From the NCBI GenBank assembly GCA_934725685.1, contig CAKVBX010000006.1:1-57029 (forward strand): a stretch of DNA of 57,029 nucleotides, in the 5' to 3' direction. A model generated the notes under the pieces. It searched no databases and was not told the DNA's origin. It worked only from the letters and a program-made list of their open reading frames with translations. A program made the position numbers and the translations under genes. Shown piece by piece: positions 48,450-56,562 of the stretch. Each line of letters begins with the position of its first letter. The stretch's first letter is position 1. The DNA comes from an uncultured Bacilli bacterium. Lineage in GTDB: Bacteria > Bacillota_I > Bacilli_A > RFN20 > CAG-288.

Positions 48450-49975
48450 AAATCCCAACTCGATTCGTCCCAGCCTTCCGTGACCATCTTATTCTTGATG
48501 GTACTGGCAATCGTGTTGCCTAAAGCAGTGGCTGCGACTTCTACGGTTTTTGCACCGCCCTCAACATCTTCCATGTTTCTGATATAGGCTGTATTGTAGG
48601 CATAACCGAGAACTTCCCAGGAACAAAGGGCGCCCCATGCGACCCGTTCTCCGGTTTTCATCTTGTCGATGTCTTCCCAGTAAGCTTTGTTGAGATTGAC
48701 AAGGTGGTCGGCAAGCTTGAAGTCTGAAGCCGGATTGAGGGGCATTCCACCTTTGAGATCTCCGATAAGACGATTGTTCTGATTTGGAGCGGTGAGATAC
48801 ATCAATAAGTCGACGCAACCATCGACGGTTCCCTTGCTTTCTGCGGAATTGGTGATAAACCAGCTGGTGGCAAGACCAGCGCTTCCTCTGACGCACGGGG
48901 CACTGGCGTGTGCATAACTTTCCGTTGTGAGATCTGGATAAGGTATGATTTCCCAATCGAATTCCATTTTGTCTTTCTTGGCAGCAATGTTTCTCATTTC
49001 TTTTCCGGTCGCTTCCAGGAAAGCTAAGTTTCCAGAAGAAAAGTTAGAGACAGCATCAAAAGACTTGCTTGCCTTTCTTTTTCCCAATTCGGCACAGAGC
49101 TTGAGATAATCGTAATAGCGGTTGTCTTCATAGGTGGGATTATCTCCGCTGATATTGAGATCGGGCTGCCAAAGTTTCTTTTTATAGAGTCTTGCCAGTT
49201 CTTCCGTATCGATTTTTCCGTTCTTTCTTAAGACATCGCCGTCTTCGAGAAGATAAGAGAACACATTGGATTCCAAAGCGATGTTATACCACATATAGGT
49301 TGTGGAATAGGCTTCCTGGTTTGAAGAAAGTTTTCCTTTGAGAATGTCGATGTCATCGATAAATTGCTTGTAGGTCGTCGGGAGTATGGTGATGCCTGCA
49401 TTGTTGAGCATGGTTTTGTTGACCATCAGACCGACCGGGATACGTTCAAGACTGATGCTGTAATAATCTCCGTCGCTCGCCTGTGTCGTTGCAAGTTCTG
49501 CTTCATTATAGATATCGGACCATTTCTGATTTCCTTCGAGGTATGGATTCGGTTTGGCAAGGTAGCTTGTCATGTTGACGTAATAGTTTTTGCCAAGATC
49601 GGAGTTGATGACGGTTCCGGATTGATAAGTGATATCCGGTGCGGTCTTCTGTTCCAGCTGAGGGACGAGAACCGTTCTGTCACCATGGGAGGAGGTCTTC
49701 AGAATCTGAACCTCATATTCCGGATGCAGTTTCGTCCATTCATTGCACAGCGTTTCCAAAGTGTTGTACGGATAAGGGTTGAGTGCGGATGCATTCATCG
49801 ATTTTGTCGTAGTGAAATCGCCGACGTCACCACCACCGTCGATGATAATGGTCTTCTTCGGTCCGGTATATTGGCTGCCACCGGTGTCTTTTCCATTCTG
49901 ACTTTCTTTTTCTCCGCCACAGCCTGTGAGAATGAGAAGCATGGAAAGCGCGACAATCGATCTAGATTTTTTCAT
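48446..49975 (-). CDS. Sugar ABC importer binding lipoprotein
   Basis: A 509-residue extracellular solute-binding lipoprotein (lipobox ILTGC, Cys19), then a Gly/Ser/Lys linker. It is longer than maltose-type binders (about 400), a size usual for proteins that bind oligosaccharides or complex glycans. Typical features include TLCNEWTKLHPEYEVQI early in the fold and GGMPLNPASDFKL late. The substrate is unknown. GGAGG fixes this start over one 36 bases upstream. It is followed by coupled permease genes and preceded by the SGNH lipoprotein gene. Confidence 0.92.
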   Translation of the reverse strand: MKKSRSIVALSMLLILTGCGGEKESQNGKDTGGSQYTGPKKTIIIDGGGDVGDFTTTKSMNASALNPYPYNTLETLCNEWTKLHPEYEVQILKTSSHGDRTVLVPQLEQKTAPDITYQSGTVINSDLGKNYYVNMTSYLAKPNPYLEGNQKWSDIYNEAELATTQASDGDYYSISLERIPVGLMVNKTMLNNAGITILPTTYKQFIDDIDILKGKLSSNQEAYSTTYMWYNIALESNVFSYLLEDGDVLRKNGKIDTEELARLYKKKLWQPDLNISGDNPTYEDNRYYDYLKLCAELGKRKASKSFDAVSNFSSGNLAFLEATGKEMRNIAAKKDKMEFDWEIIPYPDLTTESYAHASAPCVRGSAGLATSWFITNSAESKGTVDGCVDLLMYLTAPNQNNRLIGDLKGGMPLNPASDFKLADHLVNLNKAYWEDIDKMKTGERVAWGALCSWEVLGYAYNTAYIRNMEDVEGGAKTVEVAATALGNTIASTIKNKMVTEGWDESSWDL

Positions 49976-49997
49976 TTCAGTGATCCTCCTATTGTGT

Positions 49998-51164
49998 TCA
50001 CTTTTTGTCACTCATCAGTGTGAGGATGTTGTTGACATATCCTCTCACCATGAAATCATTCGGATGGTTGATGTTGTTGGCGTAGAGATCGACACTCCTC
50101 TTATAGCGTAACAGATTTTTCGAATAGGTTGTCATATCCATCAGGGTGACTCCCTCATAATTCTCCGTCATTGTCTTCAAAGGTTCGAGGTAACTTTCCT
50201 GGAGCTGATTCTGGACGGAATCAGGATTTGCAAGAATTGTCGCAACGACAACAATTTCGGCGTCCTGATTTTTTGCTTTGATCTGTGTGACCATATCTTC
50301 CATCTGGGAGACGTATTTTCCGGCGTTGATTTTCCAGGACCCGTCATTCATGCCGAAGCCTAAGAAAACGAGATTGGGATTGTTTTCGTTGACTAAGGAG
50401 TTGACGTTTGTGACACCCCAGTCTGAGAGCATTCCGCCTTTGGAAGTATTGAAGGACTCGATGTCGTCGTATCCATAGTATTCTTTGAGCATGTCGACAC
50501 TCGCAGTCGGGAAATCGTCAAGATAGGGAGGAATGGCAAGTTTTCCGGAAGAGTTGCAACCGGTCATGATGGAATCTCCGTAGAATCCGATGGTGAGATG
50601 CTCTTTCTTTTTCAGTTTCTGAATGGTGAGAGGGATTTCATCTCCTTTATACACCGGAACATCATGGGACCAGGTGTCGTGGTGTTTATAGGTGACATTG
50701 ACGGTATGCATGACAATTCCCGGTCCTTCCGTGAACATGACTTTGCTGCCGCTTTCTTTTCCTTCCATGGTACTGATGCCGTAATTTTCCAGGTTTTCCC
50801 CGGCCATGTTTTCACCGGTGAAGTAAGGCAGCGTGGAATTGTCAGTCCGGATGAGTTTCTTTCCGTTGATTGTATACTCGTTTGGACTGAATTCCTTCTC
50901 TAATGTATAGTCACGGACAGAGATGATTTCATCCGGTTCATATAGAAGCTTTCCGTAGATTTCCCCGTTTTCTTCGACCAGAGTGACGATTTCGTTGTAG
51001 ATGACCTCATCGTGGAGGAAGTCCTGATATTTTTCCTTGTTCGTATATTGATACATGATTCTATTGTCCTCCGTCGGTTTTTCCGTCGGTGTGTCCGTTT
51101 CTTTTCCACAACCTGTGACAACAAGTAGACTTAATGCCGATAATAAGAGTTGCTTTGTTTTCAT
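49998..51164 (-). CDS. SGNH-esterase lipoprotein
   Basis: A 388-residue lipoprotein (lipobox VVTGC, Cys19). Residues about 35-180 form a beta-rich jelly-roll-like domain, and about 188-388 an SGNH hydrolase: FYGDSIMTG with nucleophile Ser198, SKGGM for the oxyanion hole, LGFGMND for the Asn block and NHPND for the catalytic His. The arrangement matches carbohydrate esterases of the CE2 type, which remove acetyl groups from polysaccharides. In this locus it would strip acyl groups from a surface-captured glycan before import. The stop and start of the next gene overlap by 4 bases. Confidence 0.85.
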   Translation of the reverse strand: MKTKQLLLSALSLLVVTGCGKETDTPTEKPTEDNRIMYQYTNKEKYQDFLHDEVIYNEIVTLVEENGEIYGKLLYEPDEIISVRDYTLEKEFSPNEYTINGKKLIRTDNSTLPYFTGENMAGENLENYGISTMEGKESGSKVMFTEGPGIVMHTVNVTYKHHDTWSHDVPVYKGDEIPLTIQKLKKKEHLTIGFYGDSIMTGCNSSGKLAIPPYLDDFPTASVDMLKEYYGYDDIESFNTSKGGMLSDWGVTNVNSLVNENNPNLVFLGFGMNDGSWKINAGKYVSQMEDMVTQIKAKNQDAEIVVVATILANPDSVQNQLQESYLEPLKTMTENYEGVTLMDMTTYSKNLLRYKRSVDLYANNINHPNDFMVRGYVNNILTLMSDKK

Positions 51165-52012
51165 TTTATTTCCTCCTCTATGGAAAACTCAGATAGTTTA
51201 ATTTTCCCATTGAATGAACCTGTCGCTTCATATCCGAAGTTGAGAGAAAGGATTTCCACATCTTCTAAGGGGACATTCTGAATGAATTTCTTTTCTTTTG
51301 CGACATGGAAGGCGTTTAACATATCGGGAAGAACATCAAGATCGATGGTCAAGGTGTCTCCTGGGAGGAATTCTTCTTTCATATAGCGATGGGGATCAAT
51401 AGTGTAGATGAGCTTGTTTGTCGCATCCTCTTTTCCGATATCCTGGTTGATCCACTGCTTCGGAAAGTGATAACGCGGTGCATCGATGAAAGGAAGACCG
51501 AACCAATAGAAATCATTGCATCCTTTGCTGTTCTTGTTTCTGCTTCCCAAAGCGAAGTAAAGAGAGACCTGAAGTGTGTGAAGGTCATTCCTTGTTTGGT
51601 TCATGAATGACTCCAGTGCGAGAAAGTCTAGCGTCATATGAATCCGAAGTTTCTTCATCTTAATCAAGTGATGCGAGAAAAATTCCTCTTCAATCAAGAG
51701 ATGCGGCCAAGGTTCGCCCTCAACTCTTGGATGATCATATTCTTTGTCGGTGTTGATGGTAAGGGTGAGGGAACCATCACAGTTTCTTCGGATTTCTTTT
51801 GCTTCGTTGGAGATGAGATAGCCGTCTTTGTCTTCTCTGATGTCACGATGGGCATAGAGATCATAGTGACTGAAGTATTCGGCAAGTCGCCATTCCGGTT
51901 TTTTATGATGGAAGGAAAGCTCCATCAGTTCATCGTGATTATTTTCTAGTAGACTTCTTTTCAGAACGTTGAAGCCGGCTTCGAAGTTTTTGTCTCTCAA
52001 TAGTTCACTCAT
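51161..52012 (-). CDS. Uncharacterised-family protein without signal peptide (paralogue 2)
   Basis: A 283-residue protein of the same family as 45669-46685: WPHLLIE, LHTLQVSLYF, FYWFGLPFIDAPR, LNFGYEATGSF. It starts MSELLRDKNF, has no signal peptide or lipobox, and should be cytoplasmic. It overlaps the preceding paralogue gene by 8 bases and the following esterase gene by 4. It is the most diverged of the four: the ELPG turn reads EATG and the first aromatic block is shortened. Having cytoplasmic and exported copies in one operon suggests that the same type of ligand is met on both sides of the membrane. Confidence 0.75.
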   Translation of the reverse strand: MSELLRDKNFEAGFNVLKRSLLENNHDELMELSFHHKKPEWRLAEYFSHYDLYAHRDIREDKDGYLISNEAKEIRRNCDGSLTLTINTDKEYDHPRVEGEPWPHLLIEEEFFSHHLIKMKKLRIHMTLDFLALESFMNQTRNDLHTLQVSLYFALGSRNKNSKGCNDFYWFGLPFIDAPRYHFPKQWINQDIGKEDATNKLIYTIDPHRYMKEEFLPGDTLTIDLDVLPDMLNAFHVAKEKKFIQNVPLEDVEILSLNFGYEATGSFNGKIKLSEFSIEEEIK

Positions 52013-52904
52013 CGCTGATTGCCTCCAAACGCAGATTTCGGATTCGGCTCTTGACTCGGAAAGAACCGGGCAATTCCCATCCGATGTTCATATAGTTGAC
52101 ATAGAGTTTTTTTTCGGAAGTGAAGATACCCTTTTTGATGGCATAACGGACACTTTTCTTGATATAGGGGAGTAAATCGATATCGATGGAATAGTCTTTT
52201 CCGAACTGAATCGGTTTGCTGAGGAAGATATCGGAACCTAAGGTATAGATGAGGGTATTGGTAGCTCCGGAGAATCCTTCATCAATGTTCTGACTTCCTT
52301 TAACCATTGGATAACGGTTATCATAAATTGGAATGCCAAGCCAGATGTATTTGTCTTCGAGCGGATTTTCTTCTTCCGTCCCTTTCATTTCTCCGATGGT
52401 GAGGTACCAGAGGAACTGAGCGGCGTGGATGTTGGGATCGTAGTGTTCGGTATCTTCTGCTTCGACGGAGTCAATCGTGAAATCAAGTCTTGCTAAGAAT
52501 GCCTGAAGTTTCCGGAAACGGAGCGGATGATAGAAATCCTGTTCGAGAAGGAAATGAGACCATGGATCGCTTGTTTTCTCTCTGGAGTGTCCAAGTCGTT
52601 TCTGGTATTCCTTGTAGGAATCCAGTGCCATGGTCAACTCACCGCTTTCTCTGTCTATAATGAGTTCTCTGGATTCGTTATAATACCGGAAGCTCGTTTC
52701 ATCTTCTGAGAAACCCGCATTCTTGAAATCGTAGGGTGTCCACCACTGAGAAAGAATCCAGACTTTTCTGGAAGGAAGGATTGCCTTCTTTTCATAATCA
52801 AGGTAGGTGAAGTTGATTCTCTGGTCTTTCACAGGGTCTGGTCCCTGAAGAAAGAATCCGCTTCGGAATCTGGGGTCGATGATGATTTCGCTGCGATTAC
52901 TCAT
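52005..52904 (-). CDS. Uncharacterised-family protein without signal peptide (paralogue 3)
   Basis: A 299-residue cytoplasmic-looking protein of the same family: an early VWILSQWWTPYDFK block shared with paralogue 4 (VWNMAQWWTPFNFK), WSHFLLE, NIHAAQFLWYL, YIWLGIPIYDNR and YMNIGWELPGSF. No export signal. It starts 1 base after the stop of paralogue 4. The strong similarity to the exported paralogue 4 points to recent duplication followed by loss or gain of the signal peptide. Confidence 0.78.
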   Translation of the reverse strand: MSNRSEIIIDPRFRSGFFLQGPDPVKDQRINFTYLDYEKKAILPSRKVWILSQWWTPYDFKNAGFSEDETSFRYYNESRELIIDRESGELTMALDSYKEYQKRLGHSREKTSDPWSHFLLEQDFYHPLRFRKLQAFLARLDFTIDSVEAEDTEHYDPNIHAAQFLWYLTIGEMKGTEEENPLEDKYIWLGIPIYDNRYPMVKGSQNIDEGFSGATNTLIYTLGSDIFLSKPIQFGKDYSIDIDLLPYIKKSVRYAIKKGIFTSEKKLYVNYMNIGWELPGSFRVKSRIRNLRLEAISDE

Positions 52905-52905
52905 T

Positions 52906-53955
52906 TTATTTCACCTTCAGAGAAAGATTGCTGAAATGGCTGTCGATACGGAATGAACCCGGAAGTTCCCAGCCGAAGTTCATATAGGTGACACATGTGT
53001 CCTTCAGTTCCCAGTCTTTCAGCGGATAATTGATGGAAGCAGTTGTTGCACCGAAAATGATGGCGTCCTGGATATAGGAAAGCAGATTGATGCTGAGATA
53101 ATAATTCTTTCCGATTTCCGGAAGCTTGCCGCCAGGAAGGAACTCCTCTCTCCCGATGCTGTAGATCAGGGTATTGGTGGCACCTTCGAATCCCTGATCG
53201 ATACTATAGGAGAACTTATCTCCGTAACCCCGATAATCATAAAGCGGTATTCCAAACCAGAAGAATTTGTTCAGTTTCTCGTTTCTCACAATGAAGTACA
53301 TGACAAACTGCGCGGTATGGAGATTTTTGTTGTAGTTTTCCTTGTCGAAAAGCTCGACACTATCAATGCGATAATCGAAGGATAAGGTCATGTTTGAGAC
53401 GTCAGCGAGATAGACTTTCTTTGCGAAATCCTGTTCGATGAGAAAATGGGACCAGGTCTGGGAACCGCTGCTTCTTGAGGTTCCGAAACGCTCTTGGTAT
53501 TCCTTCCAGGAATCGAGCCCCATTTCAAATTCACCGGTCTCACTGTCGACGCTGAGTGTTCTCGATTCGTTTTCATAGACATGTTTTCCATTTTCAAAAC
53601 GATAAGGGGCGTCTTTGAAGTTGAATGGAGTCCACCACTGCGCCATATTCCAGACTGTCTCTTTTCTTTCTTTTGCTTTTCCCTCATAGTCAAGATGCTT
53701 GACGATGAGAGAGCCATCTGCTGTTGTCGTTGATTTCAGGTAAAGCCCCGTCTCAAATTTCGAATCAGTAAATAGTTCCGTCTCTTCTTCAGGACGTTCG
53801 GTGTTTTGTGTGATTGAGGTATCTTTCATGGTGCTTTCTATTATTTGAGTTTCTGTATTCGGACGTTCTGTTTCATTAGGGGTTTCACTGCCTACGAAAC
53901 CGCTGCAGCCGGTGAGGAGACATAAAGGAATCAGCAAGGATTTTATATGTTTCAT
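52906..53955 (-). CDS. Uncharacterised-family lipoprotein (paralogue 4)
   Basis: A 349-residue lipoprotein (lipobox LLTGC, Cys17) with a Thr/Glu-rich linker to about residue 60, then the family domain: VWNMAQWWTPFNFK, WSHFLIE, NLHTAQFVMYF, FFWFGIPLYDYR, YMNFGWELPGSF. It is the first gene of the compact block that runs to 44444. The start is chosen at the ATG that follows AAAGGA and gives a proper signal peptide; a longer frame from 54003 has none. Function unknown; glycan binding or cleavage is a hypothesis. Confidence 0.78.
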   Translation of the reverse strand: MKHIKSLLIPLCLLTGCSGFVGSETPNETERPNTETQIIESTMKDTSITQNTERPEEETELFTDSKFETGLYLKSTTTADGSLIVKHLDYEGKAKERKETVWNMAQWWTPFNFKDAPYRFENGKHVYENESRTLSVDSETGEFEMGLDSWKEYQERFGTSRSSGSQTWSHFLIEQDFAKKVYLADVSNMTLSFDYRIDSVELFDKENYNKNLHTAQFVMYFIVRNEKLNKFFWFGIPLYDYRGYGDKFSYSIDQGFEGATNTLIYSIGREEFLPGGKLPEIGKNYYLSINLLSYIQDAIIFGATTASINYPLKDWELKDTCVTYMNFGWELPGSFRIDSHFSNLSLKVK

Positions 53956-53997
53956 TGTTTTCAAGTCCTTTCCTAATGTGTAAAACGTATCGCCTTT

Positions 53998-54037
53998 TTC
54001 CAAAAAAGTCCTATGGATAGATAGGACTTTCTTGGAA
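53998..54037 (-). terminator. Terminator between the surface protein and the ABC block
   Basis: A 17-base inverted repeat with one mismatch (53998-54014 with 54021-54037), the core being AAAGTCCTAT/ATAGGACTTT around a 6-base loop; on the minus strand TTTTTTGG interrupts the outer arm. It ends the 54055-56562 gene, but some readthrough into the ABC block is possible because no strong promoter was found between. Confidence 0.75.
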
Positions 54038-54054
54038 AAGACTACGTAATCTTC

Positions 54055-56562
54055 TTATTTCTCGTCTTTTTTCTTCTTTAAGACTAGACCCGTGGCAACC
54101 AGAGTCAGACTTCCTAAGATACTGGAAACGGCAGCGATACTTCCTCCGCATCCTTTCTTTGTCGGTTTTTCTTCTGTTGTTGCACCAGTGTTGGAACCAG
54201 TGTTTCCTGTATCGCTGGTACCTGGATTGACAGGGGTTGTCTGCTCTTCCGTGATGTTGGCGTTAATTTCGAGATAACCATTTTCTGTTTCGACTCTGAG
54301 CTTGTGAGTGCCTGCACTCAGCGTGTTGAGATAGGTAGCCTTGATGGTGAGTGTGGAGTTTCTCGTATAGCTATAGTCGGAAGAAGTAAGCTTGTTTCCA
54401 TCGACACTGACTTCTTTGATGGTGGAGAGCATCGGGTTGATGGGAAGTACCTTGTTCGAGGTCGTTCCTTTCTTGAAATCAAACGAAGTGACGGAACTCT
54501 TCGGAGTATAATCGACTGCTTTCTTGTAGCTGTCTTTCTCCATGGTTACGCCGTTGATGTTCTTGATGGTTGTAATGAGAGGATTCGACATATCGGCATT
54601 GAGTGCGCCGATGGATAGATAACCCATTTTATCTTCGAAGGCACCTAAGAGAGATTGTGCCTTGATGACCGGCTGCGCATAGGATTTGTCATTGAAGGAA
54701 TAGACAAGGTAGTTGTCGTAAATGCCAGAGGTTTCGTTAGTGACAATCTTCATGGAGAAAGTGATTTCGCCATTGAGCGGAATATCGAACGAGACTTTAG
54801 AGACTTGTCCGTCGAAGAAACGAGAGCATGTGCCGTCAATCATGTAGGTTTCGACGTAGGCTTCAGTGTCACTTTTAGGACGGATGAGGAAGATGAGACC
54901 CTTGTGGTCAGCGACAGATGGATCATCGGCTTCGCTGAAGAATTCGGCATTGTCCATAAGGCTAATGTAATAAGCACCCTTGCTCTGCATGTTGTAGGTA
55001 AAGGAGAAGTCGGCGACATCGTACTGCTCCTTGTTGAAAATGATGCCTTTGTCGGAAGTGACAAGACCGAGATCATTTTCTCCGTTCACTAGATAGGAGG
55101 TTCCGTTGACTGTGAGTTTATCATCCGTGTTGGCTTTGAACTTCGTTAAGAATTCTGCTCTTGCCGTTTCTAATTTTGTATCGAGTTCGGCAAGCGTTGT
55201 TTCGTCGACGAAAGCGCGATAGGTGGTTCCTAAGGAGGCGTAGGCAACATTGGCATCCGCTACATCCTGAGCGCTTGCTGCTTTGGCCATCTTGTCGACG
55301 ACAGCGTTGATGGCAGCGACATAAAGTTCTTTCGCTTTTTCATTCATCTTATTGACGTCTTGGTTATACTGAGCAAGGGCCGCATTGTAAGTTGCCTGTT
55401 CTTCCTCGGTGAGCGTGAGGGATTCAATTGTGGCAATCATATCCTTCGCATCATCGGAAGCTTTCATTGCTTCTTTTAAGGCGGCTTCTTCATCGAGGCG
55501 ATCGATGTTTTCGTGGAGTTTATCAGCGTAGCCTTTGAAAAGCTGAATGAAGGCGTTGTTTCCATATTGTTCGATGGCCCTGTTCTTCAGGTCGATGACG
55601 GCAGTGCTGAATCCGGGTTGCAGGTAATTTTTATCCCATTCATAAAGGCCGTCGAAAGAGATGGACAATGACTTATTGAATAGTGTGACAAATTCATTGA
55701 TGTTTTCAAGAGTTGCTTCTTTTGCTTCTTTGATGAACGCGTTGATTTTATTCTTCACAGCATAATAGGTACCATTTGTTTCATCGTAGTAAGCTGCATC
55801 TCTGGAATCAACGGCATAATTGACAATGAAGTTGTGATCTCCGGCGTTGAAACCGGTATTGAATCCGAGATAGAAATTATCCTCTAAAGTCTCAAAGACG
55901 AGGGACTTGTCCAGTTCGATTTCGACTTCGTTGACACAGATTTTGACTTTGGTATCGGAGACACTCTTGAATTTGATGGTGATGACATCGTCTTCTGCTG
56001 TAACGACGACGCCTTTATAGGAATCAAGCCAGAAATCATCGCCATTGCTCCATCCTTCGATGGAGACGTTGTGAGCTTCATTCTTACTGGCAGCACGATT
56101 CAGTGTGACCATATATTCATGACTTCTTCCGGTGATACTATTGCGGACGATGTCCATGTTCAGGTTACAGGTGGCTTCACTGACATAGGCGCCTTTCGCA
56201 CGGCTGCAAGTGATGCCGAGAACGTCACCGGTTGCATAATTCAACATATTGACGGAGACTTCGAAGCCATCCTTAATAAAGGTCTTCTGACCATAGTCAC
56301 AGCGTAATCCCCATCCGGAGGAGGCGGCGACTGCAGTCGCTCTATCATTGATTCTCTTGAATCCATAGCTGCCGCTTTGCCATTGACTTGTCATCGGTGA
56401 GGCAGGATCGGTAGTTCCGAGTGCAGGCCAGGTGAAATCGGCATCCTGTGTTTCAGCCATTCTTGCACGACGCATAGAGGGCATTGTCGGATTTCCTATA
56501 ACAGAGGCACCTAAGGACAGACAGGAGAGAGCAGCTAAGGTCAGAATGAGTTTCTTTTTCAT
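54055..56562 (-). CDS. Large surface protein with ConA-like and X2-like domains and KGCGGS C-terminal anchor
   Basis: An 835-residue exported protein. Signal peptide 1 to about 35; ConA/LamG-like domain about 35-265; helical, Ala/Glu-rich coiled region about 270-490; second ConA-like domain about 490-690; a CBM X2-like module about 700-780 (KEVSVDGNKLTSSDYSYT, LNTLSAGTHKLRV); Thr/Pro/Gly-rich linker; then KKGCGGS, a membrane helix and the basic tail KKKKDEK. The C-terminus looks like a tripartite sorting signal in which GCGGS replaces LPxTG. No catalytic motif was found, so it is probably a glycan-binding scaffold. GGAG before this ATG sets the start. cre-like sites lie upstream. Confidence 0.8.
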   Translation of the reverse strand: MKKKLILTLAALSCLSLGASVIGNPTMPSMRRARMAETQDADFTWPALGTTDPASPMTSQWQSGSYGFKRINDRATAVAASSGWGLRCDYGQKTFIKDGFEVSVNMLNYATGDVLGITCSRAKGAYVSEATCNLNMDIVRNSITGRSHEYMVTLNRAASKNEAHNVSIEGWSNGDDFWLDSYKGVVVTAEDDVITIKFKSVSDTKVKICVNEVEIELDKSLVFETLEDNFYLGFNTGFNAGDHNFIVNYAVDSRDAAYYDETNGTYYAVKNKINAFIKEAKEATLENINEFVTLFNKSLSISFDGLYEWDKNYLQPGFSTAVIDLKNRAIEQYGNNAFIQLFKGYADKLHENIDRLDEEAALKEAMKASDDAKDMIATIESLTLTEEEQATYNAALAQYNQDVNKMNEKAKELYVAAINAVVDKMAKAASAQDVADANVAYASLGTTYRAFVDETTLAELDTKLETARAEFLTKFKANTDDKLTVNGTSYLVNGENDLGLVTSDKGIIFNKEQYDVADFSFTYNMQSKGAYYISLMDNAEFFSEADDPSVADHKGLIFLIRPKSDTEAYVETYMIDGTCSRFFDGQVSKVSFDIPLNGEITFSMKIVTNETSGIYDNYLVYSFNDKSYAQPVIKAQSLLGAFEDKMGYLSIGALNADMSNPLITTIKNINGVTMEKDSYKKAVDYTPKSSVTSFDFKKGTTSNKVLPINPMLSTIKEVSVDGNKLTSSDYSYTRNSTLTIKATYLNTLSAGTHKLRVETENGYLEINANITEEQTTPVNPGTSDTGNTGSNTGATTEEKPTKKGCGGSIAAVSSILGSLTLVATGLVLKKKKDEK

